Below, piece by piece: positions 13,698 to 21,385 of a stretch of 24,586 nt of DNA. The stretch is from an uncultured Clostridia bacterium (GTDB lineage Bacteria > Bacillota > Clostridia > Oscillospirales > Ruminococcaceae). The first letter of the stretch is position 1. Each line of letters starts with the position of its first letter. The translations under genes and the position numbers were made by a program. The stretch covers positions 1 through 24,586 of the forward strand of contig CALATN010000060.1 in the NCBI GenBank assembly GCA_937891895.1. The letters run 5' to 3'. Below the pieces are notes generated by a model, which saw only the letters and a list, made by a program, of their open reading frames with translations, was not told the DNA's origin and ran no database searches.

Positions 13698-13937
13698 ATG
13701 AAAGCAACTGGTATTACAAGAAAAATTGATGAACTCGGAAGAATCGTTCTCCCTATCGAGCTCAGAAGAGGTCTCGGTATCGGTGAAAAGGATTCCCTCG
13801 AAATTTATGTAGAAGATGAAAAGATTATCCTCAAGAAGTACAAGCAGTCCTGTGCTTTCTGCGGAAGCGATGAAAATATTGTTGAGTTCAAATCAAAATT
13901 TATTTGTGCAGATTGTGTTGGTCAGCTCAAGAAGTAA
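13698..13937 (+). CDS. SpoVT/AbrB-family transition-state regulator with C-terminal zinc ribbon
   Basis: A 79-residue DNA-binding protein. Residues 1-47 form the swapped-hairpin AbrB domain (GITRKIDELGRIVLPIELRR, then GLGIGEKDSLEIYVE and KIILKKY). Residues 52-73 hold two CxxC pairs (C52/C55 and C70/C73) that look like a zinc ribbon; Bacillus AbrB lacks this arrangement. AAGGAGG at 13683-13689 with 8 nt spacing fixes ATG 13698, and an upstream ATG-like extension can be discarded. A perfect promoter suggests high expression. It diverges from spmAB and could regulate them or itself through the shared promoter region; this is inference. Confidence 0.9.
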   Translation: MKATGITRKIDELGRIVLPIELRRGLGIGEKDSLEIYVEDEKIILKKYKQSCAFCGSDENIVEFKSKFICADCVGQLKK

Positions 13938-13987
13938 TTGCTTGTCTGTATAATCATATTCCGTACAGATTTATAATATGACTTTAT

Positions 13988-14012
13988 GAGCCCCCATATT
14001 TTATGAGGGCTC
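13988..14012 (+). terminator. weak hairpin between abrB-like and HD-GYP genes
   Basis: GAGCCC (13988-13993) pairs with GGGCTC (14007-14012) around an AT-rich loop. The tail TGTGTTATTTC is only moderately T-rich. It may partly terminate the abrB-like transcript before the HD-GYP gene. Confidence 0.4.
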
Positions 14013-14040
14013 TGTGTTATTTCAAGGGAGGCTCGGGAGT

Positions 14041-15141
14041 TTGGTATTTGTAAGAACGGAAGAATTACTGTCAGGTATGTGCCTTGCAAGAGATATTCAT
14101 TTTTACGATATATCTCTCGGGTCTGCTGTTATAATGAAAAAAGGTCAGAAGCTGACTGATATGCAGATTACACAACTTTCAAACGCTAAGCTTGATGGTG
14201 CTTATGTTGACACAGCAACAAGCGAAGTGCGCATTGTTTCTTCAATCAATCAGGAAATAAGGCGTGAGGCTATTTCCAATATACACAGCCTTGCTGACAA
14301 TTTTATCGACAGCAGCAAGGGTGTTCAGAAAAGTGACATTGAAGCTATCGGCAATACCGCACAGGATTTGATTGACAGCCTTTCTTCCAAAAAAGATATT
14401 CTCATCAACATTGCTGATATCAAGATGTACGATGACTATACTTATCATCACAGCCTAAGTGTTTCGATAATGGCTATTGCAATCGGAATGGAGCTGGGTC
14501 TTACAAATCAGATGCTCAAGGAGCTTGGCCTTGCGGGTCTTCTTCACGACATTGGCAAGGTTGCTATACCGATTGAAATTATCAACAAACCGGGAAAGCT
14601 TACTCCTGAGGAATTTGATATTGTTAAAATGCATCCTATTCACGCTGCAAACCATCTCAATGACAGAAATCTTGTAAACGGAAATATTTACGCGGGAATT
14701 GTTGGTCATCACGAAAAGCTTGACGGCTCAGGCTATCCGCAGAAGTTAAGCGGCACTGACATTCACCCGTATGCGAGAATTCTTGCTGTTGCGGATGTTT
14801 ATGATGCACTTACTTCAAACAGACCTTACCGTACACCAAGTCCTCCTAATGAAGCAATTGAATATGTTATGGGCGGTATGGGAACTCACTTTGACGAGAG
14901 AGTTGTTCACGCCTTTCTGCGTAAGGTTGCTCCGTATCCTGTTGGTTCAAAGGTTAAGCTTTCAAACGGTGAAACAGCTTACGTTCTGAAAAATTATCCA
15001 GATCAGCCGCTTCGTCCGTTGATTGCTGTTATCGGTCAGGAAAAAACATATGATTTATCATGGGATTTGAACTGTCTGAATATTGTTATCACTGAACTTC
15101 TTGAAGAAAGAAAAGTAAATACAACACTTATCAATATGTAA
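14041..15141 (+). CDS. HD-GYP domain phosphodiesterase
   Basis: A 366-residue protein likely to hydrolyse cyclic di-GMP or a related cyclic dinucleotide. The N-terminal 120 residues match the region found before many HD-GYP domains (LARDIHFYD, MKKGQKLTDMQITQL). The catalytic domain shows H137, HD at 169-170 in LLHDIGKVAIP, HHEKLDGSGYP at 223-233 and ADVYDALTSNRPYR near 251-264. No membrane helix or receiver domain is seen, so it is cytosolic. The start is TTG 14041, 9 nt after AAGGGAGG at 14024-14031; a longer in-frame option overlaps the ribosome site. An unknown gene follows 12 nt later. Confidence 0.9.
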   Translation: MVFVRTEELLSGMCLARDIHFYDISLGSAVIMKKGQKLTDMQITQLSNAKLDGAYVDTATSEVRIVSSINQEIRREAISNIHSLADNFIDSSKGVQKSDIEAIGNTAQDLIDSLSSKKDILINIADIKMYDDYTYHHSLSVSIMAIAIGMELGLTNQMLKELGLAGLLHDIGKVAIPIEIINKPGKLTPEEFDIVKMHPIHAANHLNDRNLVNGNIYAGIVGHHEKLDGSGYPQKLSGTDIHPYARILAVADVYDALTSNRPYRTPSPPNEAIEYVMGGMGTHFDERVVHAFLRKVAPYPVGSKVKLSNGETAYVLKNYPDQPLRPLIAVIGQEKTYDLSWDLNCLNIVITELLEERKVNTTLINM

Positions 15142-15153
15142 AACAATAAGCTT

Positions 15154-15825
15154 ATGAGTATTACAATGAAAAATAATATTTCAGAACTTAATATCAAAGG
15201 TATGTTCTGTTTCGGTTTGAAGGCAATTATCGGCTTGATTGATTATTTTCAATACGATTACAGCAAATGGCGCAGTTATCTGCTTCAATTGTCTGACTAC
15301 ACCTTGATAGATTTCTGTCTGAAAACAACAGGAAAATATTCTTTGCATTGGAACACAGCTGATTTTTGTCCAGGAGAAATACTCGTCCCCGTGTGTATGC
15401 CAGATAAAAACGGAGGCAAATTTTATCCATGTGATTCATGCATAAAAAGCGATTGGCTTTATACAGAATACAGATTTTGTCTTAATTTCAAGACTTGCGA
15501 ATATGTGAAAAACCACTACCGTTACAATCGTCCTGATAAAAACCAATATTCCATAGGTAAATATAAGGAATACTACGATTTATTCATGAGTGCTGATATA
15601 AATTTTCTCAGAGTAATTTATGACACGCTTTCATTAACAGATGAAACAGCAGGTGAATTTTTTGACGGCAACAGACTACCCATAATAAATGATATACTGA
15701 ATGTTTATGCAAAGCTTGGTATCAAACCACCGGATTTATCGGGAATACCTGATGAGGGATACGGACGTGACATCCCAGTCAGCTTCAGCAGTTATAAAAT
15801 AGTAAATAAAAACGCTTCACTTTGA
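15154..15825 (+). CDS. uncharacterised cysteine-rich protein
   Basis: I do not recognise this 223-residue protein. It is soluble, rich in aromatic residues, and carries eight cysteines in the first 115 residues (C19, C55, C72, C81, C93, C96, C109, C115), including one CDSC pair. This hints at a metal site or a zinc-stabilised fold. No signal peptide or membrane helix is visible. The start at ATG 15154 (an alternative is ATG 15166) has no strong ribosome site, 12 nt after the HD-GYP stop, so expression may depend on coupling. Its TGA stop lies inside the terminator hairpin. Confidence 0.65.
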   Translation: MSITMKNNISELNIKGMFCFGLKAIIGLIDYFQYDYSKWRSYLLQLSDYTLIDFCLKTTGKYSLHWNTADFCPGEILVPVCMPDKNGGKFYPCDSCIKSDWLYTEYRFCLNFKTCEYVKNHYRYNRPDKNQYSIGKYKEYYDLFMSADINFLRVIYDTLSLTDETAGEFFDGNRLPIINDILNVYAKLGIKPPDLSGIPDEGYGRDIPVSFSSYKIVNKNASL

Positions 15826-15850
15826 TAATTCAAAATGAAGCGTTATATTT
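15811..15850. terminator. bidirectional intrinsic terminator
   Basis: AACGCTTCA (15811-15819) pairs with TGAAGCGTT (15836-15844), extended by TTT/AAA beyond one mismatch. ATATTTTT follows on the plus strand and GTTTTTATTT on the minus strand, so it can end both the plus-strand unknown gene and the minus-strand galK operon. Confidence 0.85.
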
Positions 15851-17095
15851 TTACATTACCTTTGTGCCGCCAACAGGTCTTATGTAGAGGTTGTAGCAGC
15901 TTCCCTCACCGAAGAGGTGTTCCATTTCAGAAACGAACTTATCAAGAAGGTCATTCGGGACAAATGCCTGAATTGTTCCTGCAAAGCCGCCGCCGTGCAC
16001 ACGGCAAGCTCCTCTGCCATTCAGGATACGTTCAGCTGTATAGAGTCCGAGTACAACGCCCTGTTCCTTAGGGTCAACGGTTGCAAAGATGTTCTGGAGA
16101 TACTTGAAGGAGCTGTTTCCGCTTGCCTTTACTTCATTAAGGAAAGCATCAAGATTACCGTTTCTGAGTGCCTCTGCCTCACGGTCTACACGCTCATTTT
16201 CATCAAAGAAGTGGAACGCTCTTGAAACCGCTCTGTCGCCACACGCCTTACGCACGTCAGCAACCTTTTCCCAGAGCTGTTCATGGGTTATGTCACGAAG
16301 CTCATTCTTGCCGAAGAACTGTGCAACAGATTTCATTTCTACAGGAATTGCGGCATACTCGGGAGTAAGGTTAGCGTGGCTGCCCTTTGTATCAACGATA
16401 CAAAGGCTGTGTCCGCTTTCTGCAAAGTTATAGCTGATTGCGTCGATTACAGGATTTGCTGTATCAGCAAAGTCGATTTCAATAAATCCGCCTACAGAAG
16501 AAGCCATCTGGTCCATAAGTCCGCTTGGCTTGCCGAAGTAAGCATTTTCAGCGTACTGGGCAATCTGAGCAATCTTTACGGCTGTTACCTTACCGTCGTT
16601 ATAAAGATGAGAAAGAATTGTTCCGATAAGAACTTCAAATGCTGCGGAAGAAGAAATACCGCTTCCCTTGAGTACGTTTGAAGTTGTATATGCCTTAAAG
16701 CCGCCGATATTGAAACCGTCCTTTTTAAGTCCATCAGCAACACCTCTGATGAGTGCGGCGGAGGTATTCTTATCCTCTTCCTTGATTGCAAGATCAGCTG
16801 TATCAACGCTGTCCTGAGGGAAGCCCTCGGATTTAACGGTAATAATTCCGTCATCTGTCGGTGCTACAAACGCAATAACATCAAGACCTACAGCTGCGGC
16901 AAGCACCTTGCCTCTGTTATGGTCGGTATGGTTACCGCCAACTTCAGTACGTCCTGAAGCTGAGAAAATCATAAGATTATCAGTTCTGCCGAAAAGTTCC
17001 TCAAAAGCTTTCTCCGCCTTTGCATAACGCTCCTGCTGTTCAGAAAGCTTTTTTTCACCATAAAGCTTGACAAGCATTTCATCAATATTCTTCAT
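15851..17095 (-). CDS. galK: galactokinase
   Basis: Phosphorylates galactose to galactose-1-phosphate, the first step of the Leloir pathway. This GHMP kinase has 414 residues. The galactokinase signature GRTEVGGNHTDHN is at 48-60. The ATP-binding GHMP motif VLKGSGISSSAAFE is at about 141-154, and the C-terminal GACRVHGGGFAGTIQAF completes the fold. Length is typical of the clostridial form. It is the last gene of a minus-strand rodA-transporter-galK unit, overlapping the transporter gene by 14 nt and ending at a strong hairpin. No galT or galE is nearby, so in this window galK is separated from the rest of its pathway. Confidence 0.95.
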   Translation of the reverse strand: MKNIDEMLVKLYGEKKLSEQQERYAKAEKAFEELFGRTDNLMIFSASGRTEVGGNHTDHNRGKVLAAAVGLDVIAFVAPTDDGIITVKSEGFPQDSVDTADLAIKEEDKNTSAALIRGVADGLKKDGFNIGGFKAYTTSNVLKGSGISSSAAFEVLIGTILSHLYNDGKVTAVKIAQIAQYAENAYFGKPSGLMDQMASSVGGFIEIDFADTANPVIDAISYNFAESGHSLCIVDTKGSHANLTPEYAAIPVEMKSVAQFFGKNELRDITHEQLWEKVADVRKACGDRAVSRAFHFFDENERVDREAEALRNGNLDAFLNEVKASGNSSFKYLQNIFATVDPKEQGVVLGLYTAERILNGRGACRVHGGGFAGTIQAFVPNDLLDKFVSEMEHLFGEGSCYNLYIRPVGGTKVM

Positions 17096-17990
17096 ATTTA
17101 TTCTCCTTTTCTGTTTTTATATTAAGAATTGCAAGCGAAGCTGCAACTAAAATAATTCCTGCAATTCCCGACACACTAAGTGGCTCAGAAAAAACAATTA
17201 CTCCAACAAGTGTTGCCACAACAGGCTCTACAGTTGCCATAACCGAAGCCTTTCCCGCTTCAACAGTGCGCAGACCTATTGTATATATAAGATACGGAAG
17301 AACAGTTACTACAAGTGCAAGCACAGCTCCCCATGCAAGTATCTGTGGATTTATCGTAATTTTTCCTGCAAGGTCAGGCAGATTTGCTAAAGGCAATACA
17401 CCAACAGATGCAAAGATAAATGTATACAAGGTTATTGTTATACTGTTGTATCCACGTTTCAGAGCGTACTCACCGAAAATCGTATACAAAGCGTACCCAA
17501 AAGCAGAGCCAATACCCGTAAGCACACCAATTGCATTAAGAGCAAGCCTTCCATCAGTTGCCCCTGTTACCAAGGCACAGCCTGCAAAAGCAATAACGGC
17601 AGCAATCATTTTTGTTACTGTAAGCTTTTCCTTGAACAGAAAAACCGACATCACCATTACCATTATAGGTGCTGTATAAAGCAGTACGGCAGCAGCAGAA
17701 AGTGAAGTAAGTGTAATTGTTCGAAAATAACAGAAGTTAAAAAACAGGATACTGCATATTCCCGTACCTAAAAAGCACCAGCAATCACGAAGTTTTATTT
17801 TAAAAAGCTTATGGTCGTAAACCAGTGTCACAACCCACATCATCAATGCTGTAAATACTGCACGAAGTGCAACTATCTGCATTGAAGTTATTCCGTATTT
17901 ATCCAGATTACGGACAAACAGACCCATAAGCCCCCACAGCATTCCTGCTGTTATAACCAATACGGAGCCTACATATTTATTATTCTTCAT
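17082..17990 (-). CDS. EamA/DMT-family transporter
   Basis: A 302-residue inner-membrane protein with about ten hydrophobic helices arranged as two EamA repeats. The first repeat includes GMLWGLMGLFVRNLDKYGI and the second GIGSAFGYALYTIFGEYAL. The YTIGLRTVEAGKASVMATVEPVVATLVG stretch is the classic end of EamA repeat two. Members export or import small metabolites; the substrate is unknown. It lies 18 nt after the rodA-like gene and overlaps galK by 14 nt. A GGA-type weak ribosome site suggests coupling to upstream translation. Confidence 0.88.
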   Translation of the reverse strand: MKNNKYVGSVLVITAGMLWGLMGLFVRNLDKYGITSMQIVALRAVFTALMMWVVTLVYDHKLFKIKLRDCWCFLGTGICSILFFNFCYFRTITLTSLSAAAVLLYTAPIMVMVMSVFLFKEKLTVTKMIAAVIAFAGCALVTGATDGRLALNAIGVLTGIGSAFGYALYTIFGEYALKRGYNSITITLYTFIFASVGVLPLANLPDLAGKITINPQILAWGAVLALVVTVLPYLIYTIGLRTVEAGKASVMATVEPVVATLVGVIVFSEPLSVSGIAGIILVAASLAILNIKTEKENKYEEY

Positions 17991-18008
17991 TAAAGATATT
18001 CCAATCCG

Positions 18009-19166
18009 TTAATTTGCGTCATAAAATACGCGGTAATTCTTTTCGGAATGTGAGTAAACACTCATTACGAGTCCGATACAGATAAACATACTTACCATAC
18101 TTGAACCTCCTTGACTTACAAAAGGAAGCGGGACGCCGATTACAGGCATTACACCTAAAACCATTCCGAGGTTGAGCACGCAATGAATAAACATCATTGA
18201 AAATACTCCGACACAGATATTTCTGCCAAGTTCATCCTTTGCAATTCTGCTGTCAGCAAGTATTTTCAAACAGATAAATGCAAGCACAGAAACAAGTCCG
18301 ATACATCCAAGAAAACCTAAGCATTGTCCTACATAGGTAAAAATAAAGTCATTCTGAACCTCTGGTACATGAACATATTCTTCAGCGAAAAGACCTTTTC
18401 CGAAAAGCTGTCCTGAGCCAAGGGCAAGCTTTCCCCAATATTGCTGATAAGCGATATCCGCAAACTCAGGATTGCTCATAGGATCTTCTTCAAGAAGAAC
18501 AAGAAAACGCAGCTTTTGATGCGGCTGCATAATTTTAGTCCACAATATCCACAATGCGAACGGTAATGCTATAACACAAGGAAGAATATATTTCCATGAG
18601 ATTCCTGCCGCAAACAGCATACACGCAAACATTACAAAAAATACGATTGCTGTTCCGTCGTCACCCTGCGCAACGATTATCAGGGTAGGAATTGCACCGT
18701 GGATACACAAAAGTATGGTATTCATCGGATGATTAAGCTTATCCCCTACCTTTGAAAGATGCAGGGCAAAGGTCATTATGAAGGCAATTTTCAGAAACTC
18801 CGACGGCTGAAGTGTCGTAAATCCGAGGTCAATCCAAGCGGCATCATCGGCACTTTCAACAGGCTTATACGCAAGTGATGTAAATGTCAGCAAAGTCAGC
18901 CCCAGTGCACCCGGTCCGTACAGAAACCATAATTTTGTAAACTTATGATAATCCAGTGCGGACATAATCAAAGCGACAACAGCACCTGCACAAAGACAGA
19001 TAAATTGTATTTTATACATCTGAGAATTTTTTGAAGTTACTCCATTCTGTACAAGAGAATACATCAACAGTACCGAAAAACCGGCAACAAGACAAACGGC
19101 AATAAAAAGCTGCTTATCAAGCTTGCGAAAATAATGCCATATTGCCTTGAATATTTTCTTTACCAC
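18009..19166 (-). CDS. FtsW/RodA/SpoVE-family SEDS protein
   Basis: SEDS glycosyltransferases polymerise the glycan strands of peptidoglycan in the membrane. The 385-residue protein has about ten membrane helices and the family hallmarks LGLMGL-like VLGVMPVIGVPLPFVSQGG near the C-terminus and a long central periplasmic loop (LGSGQLFGKGLF). RodA is the likeliest member because it lacks the long FtsW N-terminus. I start at GTG 19166, about 8 nt after AAGGAG; an in-frame GTG at 19184 overlaps that site. A promoter (TTGAAA 19229-19224, 17 bp, TATAAT 19206-19201) lies upstream. It leads the unit with the transporter and galK. Confidence 0.88.
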   Translation of the reverse strand: MVKKIFKAIWHYFRKLDKQLFIAVCLVAGFSVLLMYSLVQNGVTSKNSQMYKIQFICLCAGAVVALIMSALDYHKFTKLWFLYGPGALGLTLLTFTSLAYKPVESADDAAWIDLGFTTLQPSEFLKIAFIMTFALHLSKVGDKLNHPMNTILLCIHGAIPTLIIVAQGDDGTAIVFFVMFACMLFAAGISWKYILPCVIALPFALWILWTKIMQPHQKLRFLVLLEEDPMSNPEFADIAYQQYWGKLALGSGQLFGKGLFAEEYVHVPEVQNDFIFTYVGQCLGFLGCIGLVSVLAFICLKILADSRIAKDELGRNICVGVFSMMFIHCVLNLGMVLGVMPVIGVPLPFVSQGGSSMVSMFICIGLVMSVYSHSEKNYRVFYDAN

Positions 19167-19200
19167 TGTGCACTCTCCTTTCACAATTTATTACAATACA

Positions 19201-19229
19201 ATTATATCGTATTGCTTTGTTTATTTCAA
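19201..19229 (-). promoter_or_regulatory. sigma-A promoter of the rodA-like operon
   Basis: Minus strand TTGAAA (19229-19224), 17-bp spacer, TATAAT (19206-19201). The predicted start near 19194 lies about 28 nt before the GTG start. Confidence 0.75.
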
Positions 19230-19259
19230 GTAATTTCCCAAATTGGTTCCGAATTGTAA

Positions 19260-20528
19260 TCATTCTGCAATATAATACTCGGATGTATCAAGGTACTTAT
19301 CGCTGATATTCTTATCGAGGATTTCAAATATGTACTCATAACCAAACTTGCTCATTGACTTTACACCGTGGGAGTCGGCAAGCTCTCTTGTATACATATC
19401 GAGAGGATAAATGCGAATGTCATGATAATTTCCGTCATAATGTGTTATTACGGGAATAAACTCTATATTATCAATAATCGGGTGCTGATTTTCTTCGGCA
19501 TTTTCGTCGATACGCATTGTCACATCAAAATTCAACACGCCGCCGATAAGATTCTGTCCTACGCTTTGTGCGGAAATGAAATTCCCCAGGGAATAGGCAC
19601 AAAGAGCTATTGAACCGTCCTCACGTTCGATTTCCTCAATGTCACGGAGTACGTGAGGATGGTTGCCGATGATAATATCTGCGCCTGCATCAACAAGTAT
19701 TTTAGCCGTACTGCGCTGATAATCGCTGATTACGTCGGAATTTTCTACGCCCCAGTGCATAGCTACTATGCACACGTCGGAAACTTCCTTTGCGACGGTG
19801 ATTTCCTTTACAATTGTATCGACGTCAAAAGCATCACCGATTTCCATAACACTTTCTTCAGGGAGATACAGACCATTTAGGTACTCTGTATACGAGAGGA
19901 AAGAAAAGGTTATTCCCTCAAATTCGCCTGTACGGATATTAGCTCTGTCCTCGGCATCTCGGTAAGCACCTGCTACGATTGCATTTTCACGGCTGTCCCA
20001 GTAATCAAGGCAAGCCTGCAAACCGTCCTCGTTCTTATCAAGGGTATGGTTGTTGGCGATTGTGAACACATCAAATCCGATTTCAAGCATATAGTCGCCC
20101 AAAGCAACAGGACTATTGAAGCGAGGATATGTTGATGGCTCATATTTATCGTTACAGATAAGGGTTTCCTGATTTATGATTGCCATATCTGCGTCACGGA
20201 TAAGCGGCACGGCATTTTCATAGGCATAGGTAAAATCGTATCCACCGTCAGCTGAACGCGAAGCAGCCTGCTTGTATATGCTGGAGTGGATAAGGTTATC
20301 CCCTACTGCGGCGATACTTACAGTTGCAAATTCAGGCTCAGGCTCGGTAACAACAGTTGTAGTAGTTGTTGCTTCAGTTGTGGTAACGGTTGTTACTGTT
20401 GTTTCTTCGGTGTTTTCCGAAACAGAATAGACCGTTGCCATTGCAGGAACATCCTCAACGGGCTTTCCGCAGGATGTAAGGGATAATATAATTGACAGAG
20501 ATAATATTGCTGAAATATATTTTTTCAT
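19260..20528 (-). CDS. CapA-like metallophosphatase-fold lipoprotein
   Basis: A 422-residue surface lipoprotein: a basic N-terminus, a hydrophobic stretch and lipobox SLTSC with C20. A threonine-rich linker (repeated T/E/V, residues about 40-65) precedes a PGA_cap/CapA domain. Domain motifs are AAVGDNLIHSS, INQETL, FTIANNHTLDKNEDGL, VAMHWG, IIGNHPHVLRD and YSLGNFISAQ, the calcineurin-like metal-binding pattern of the family. In Bacillus CapA takes part in poly-gamma-glutamate export; most homologues have unknown roles in the cell envelope. I start at ATG 20528; an in-frame ATG at 20546 lacks a ribosome site, and neither has a strong one. Transcribed from its own promoter 93 nt ahead of the rodA-like gene's start region. 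Confidence 0.88.
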   Translation of the reverse strand: MKKYISAILSLSIILSLTSCGKPVEDVPAMATVYSVSENTEETTVTTVTTTEATTTTTVVTEPEPEFATVSIAAVGDNLIHSSIYKQAASRSADGGYDFTYAYENAVPLIRDADMAIINQETLICNDKYEPSTYPRFNSPVALGDYMLEIGFDVFTIANNHTLDKNEDGLQACLDYWDSRENAIVAGAYRDAEDRANIRTGEFEGITFSFLSYTEYLNGLYLPEESVMEIGDAFDVDTIVKEITVAKEVSDVCIVAMHWGVENSDVISDYQRSTAKILVDAGADIIIGNHPHVLRDIEEIEREDGSIALCAYSLGNFISAQSVGQNLIGGVLNFDVTMRIDENAEENQHPIIDNIEFIPVITHYDGNYHDIRIYPLDMYTRELADSHGVKSMSKFGYEYIFEILDKNISDKYLDTSEYYIAE

Positions 20529-20563
20529 TTTGTCACATTCTTTCATAAAAAATCACAAAATAA

Positions 20564-20592
20564 ATTATAACCGATTTTACCCAAAATTTCAA
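20564..20592 (-). promoter_or_regulatory. sigma-A promoter of the capA-like gene
   Basis: Minus strand TTGAAA (20592-20587), a 17-bp spacer and TATAAT (20569-20564), diverging from the pncA promoter. The predicted start is near 20557. Confidence 0.7.
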
Positions 20593-20610
20593 TCATTTTC
20601 AAAAATTATA

Positions 20611-20639
20611 TTGATTTGACATAAAGTTTATAATATAAT
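20611..20639 (+). promoter_or_regulatory. sigma-A promoter of pncA-pncB
   Basis: TTGATT (20611-20616), a 17-bp spacer and TATAAT (20634-20639). A closer TTGACA at 20616-20621 has no -10 box at suitable spacing. A leader of about 45 nt follows, with AAGGAG at 20676-20681 before the pncA ATG. Confidence 0.6.
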
Positions 20640-20690
20640 AGTAGTAACAGATTTTCATCTGCTGATTATTTTGACAAGGAGTGCATATTT

Positions 20691-21359
20691 ATGAGAAAAT
20701 TTTCTGCTCAGACCCCTGACAACTGCAAAAATGTTGTTATTGAACTTATCAATGAAATCAATGGTCTTCCTACTATGTCACTTTCAGATTTTGCACCCGA
20801 AAAAACCGCTATGATTGTTGTGGATGTTGTAAACGGATTTATCCGTGAAGGCGCTATGGCTTCTCCTCTGGTTGAGGATATTATTCCTGAGGTTGCAAAG
20901 CTTATGGATAAATGCAACAAGGCTGAAATTCCTGTTGTTGCATTTGCTGACTGTCACAAGGAGGATTGTTCCGAATTCGCTTCTTTTCCTCCGCACTGTA
21001 TCGAAAACACCTCCGAAAGTGAGCTTGTTGACGAACTGAAAAAAGTTGGCGGTTACTTCCTGATGAAAAAGAATTCCACCAACGGCTTCCACGAAAAGAT
21101 TTTTAAACAGTGTTTAATTCAGAATCCTACAACCAATACTTTTATTGTTGTGGGTGACTGTACAGATATATGCGTGATGCAGTTCTGCCTTACGCTGAAA
21201 ACCTGGTACACGCAGCAGAACAGAAACATTGATATTTACATTCCTGTAAATGCTGTTGAAACCTATGACGCACCCGGACACGACGCTGACTTTATGAATA
21301 TTGCCGCTTACAAGCTGATGAAGGACAGCGGTGTCAAGTTTGTTAAGGAAATAAAATAA
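20691..21359 (+). CDS. pncA: nicotinamidase (isochorismatase-family amidohydrolase)
   Basis: Converts nicotinamide to nicotinic acid in NAD salvage. The isochorismatase-fold catalytic triad is visible: D45 in MIVVDVVNGF, K126/K127 in FLMKKNSTNGF and C161 in GDCTDICVMQF. Possible metal ligands are in FADCHKEDC and FPPHC. The protein has 222 residues, with about 30 extra N-terminal residues compared with compact PncA enzymes. AAGGAG lies 9 nt upstream of the ATG. The next gene, 26 nt downstream, uses the product (nicotinic acid), which makes the nicotinamidase assignment much stronger than for an isolated family member. Confidence 0.88.
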   Translation: MRKFSAQTPDNCKNVVIELINEINGLPTMSLSDFAPEKTAMIVVDVVNGFIREGAMASPLVEDIIPEVAKLMDKCNKAEIPVVAFADCHKEDCSEFASFPPHCIENTSESELVDELKKVGGYFLMKKNSTNGFHEKIFKQCLIQNPTTNTFIVVGDCTDICVMQFCLTLKTWYTQQNRNIDIYIPVNAVETYDAPGHDADFMNIAAYKLMKDSGVKFVKEIK

Positions 21360-21385
21360 GATAGATAAATCAAGGGGTTTTTAAA

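Noticed and set aside
13988..14012. Hairpin before the HD-GYP gene as a cyclic-di-GMP riboswitch.
   Set aside because: The region is only about 100 nt and shows a simple 6-bp stem with no conserved GEMM-type core that I can recognise.
16089..16681. Plus-strand open frames covering galK.
   Set aside because: galactokinase motifs on the minus strand fully explain this stretch; the plus-strand frames have no family motifs or ribosome sites.
20616..20639. TTGACA at 20616-20621 as the -35 box of pncA.
   Set aside because: The TATAAT boxes downstream are only 7 or 12 bp away, too close; TTGATT at 20611-20616 gives 17 bp.
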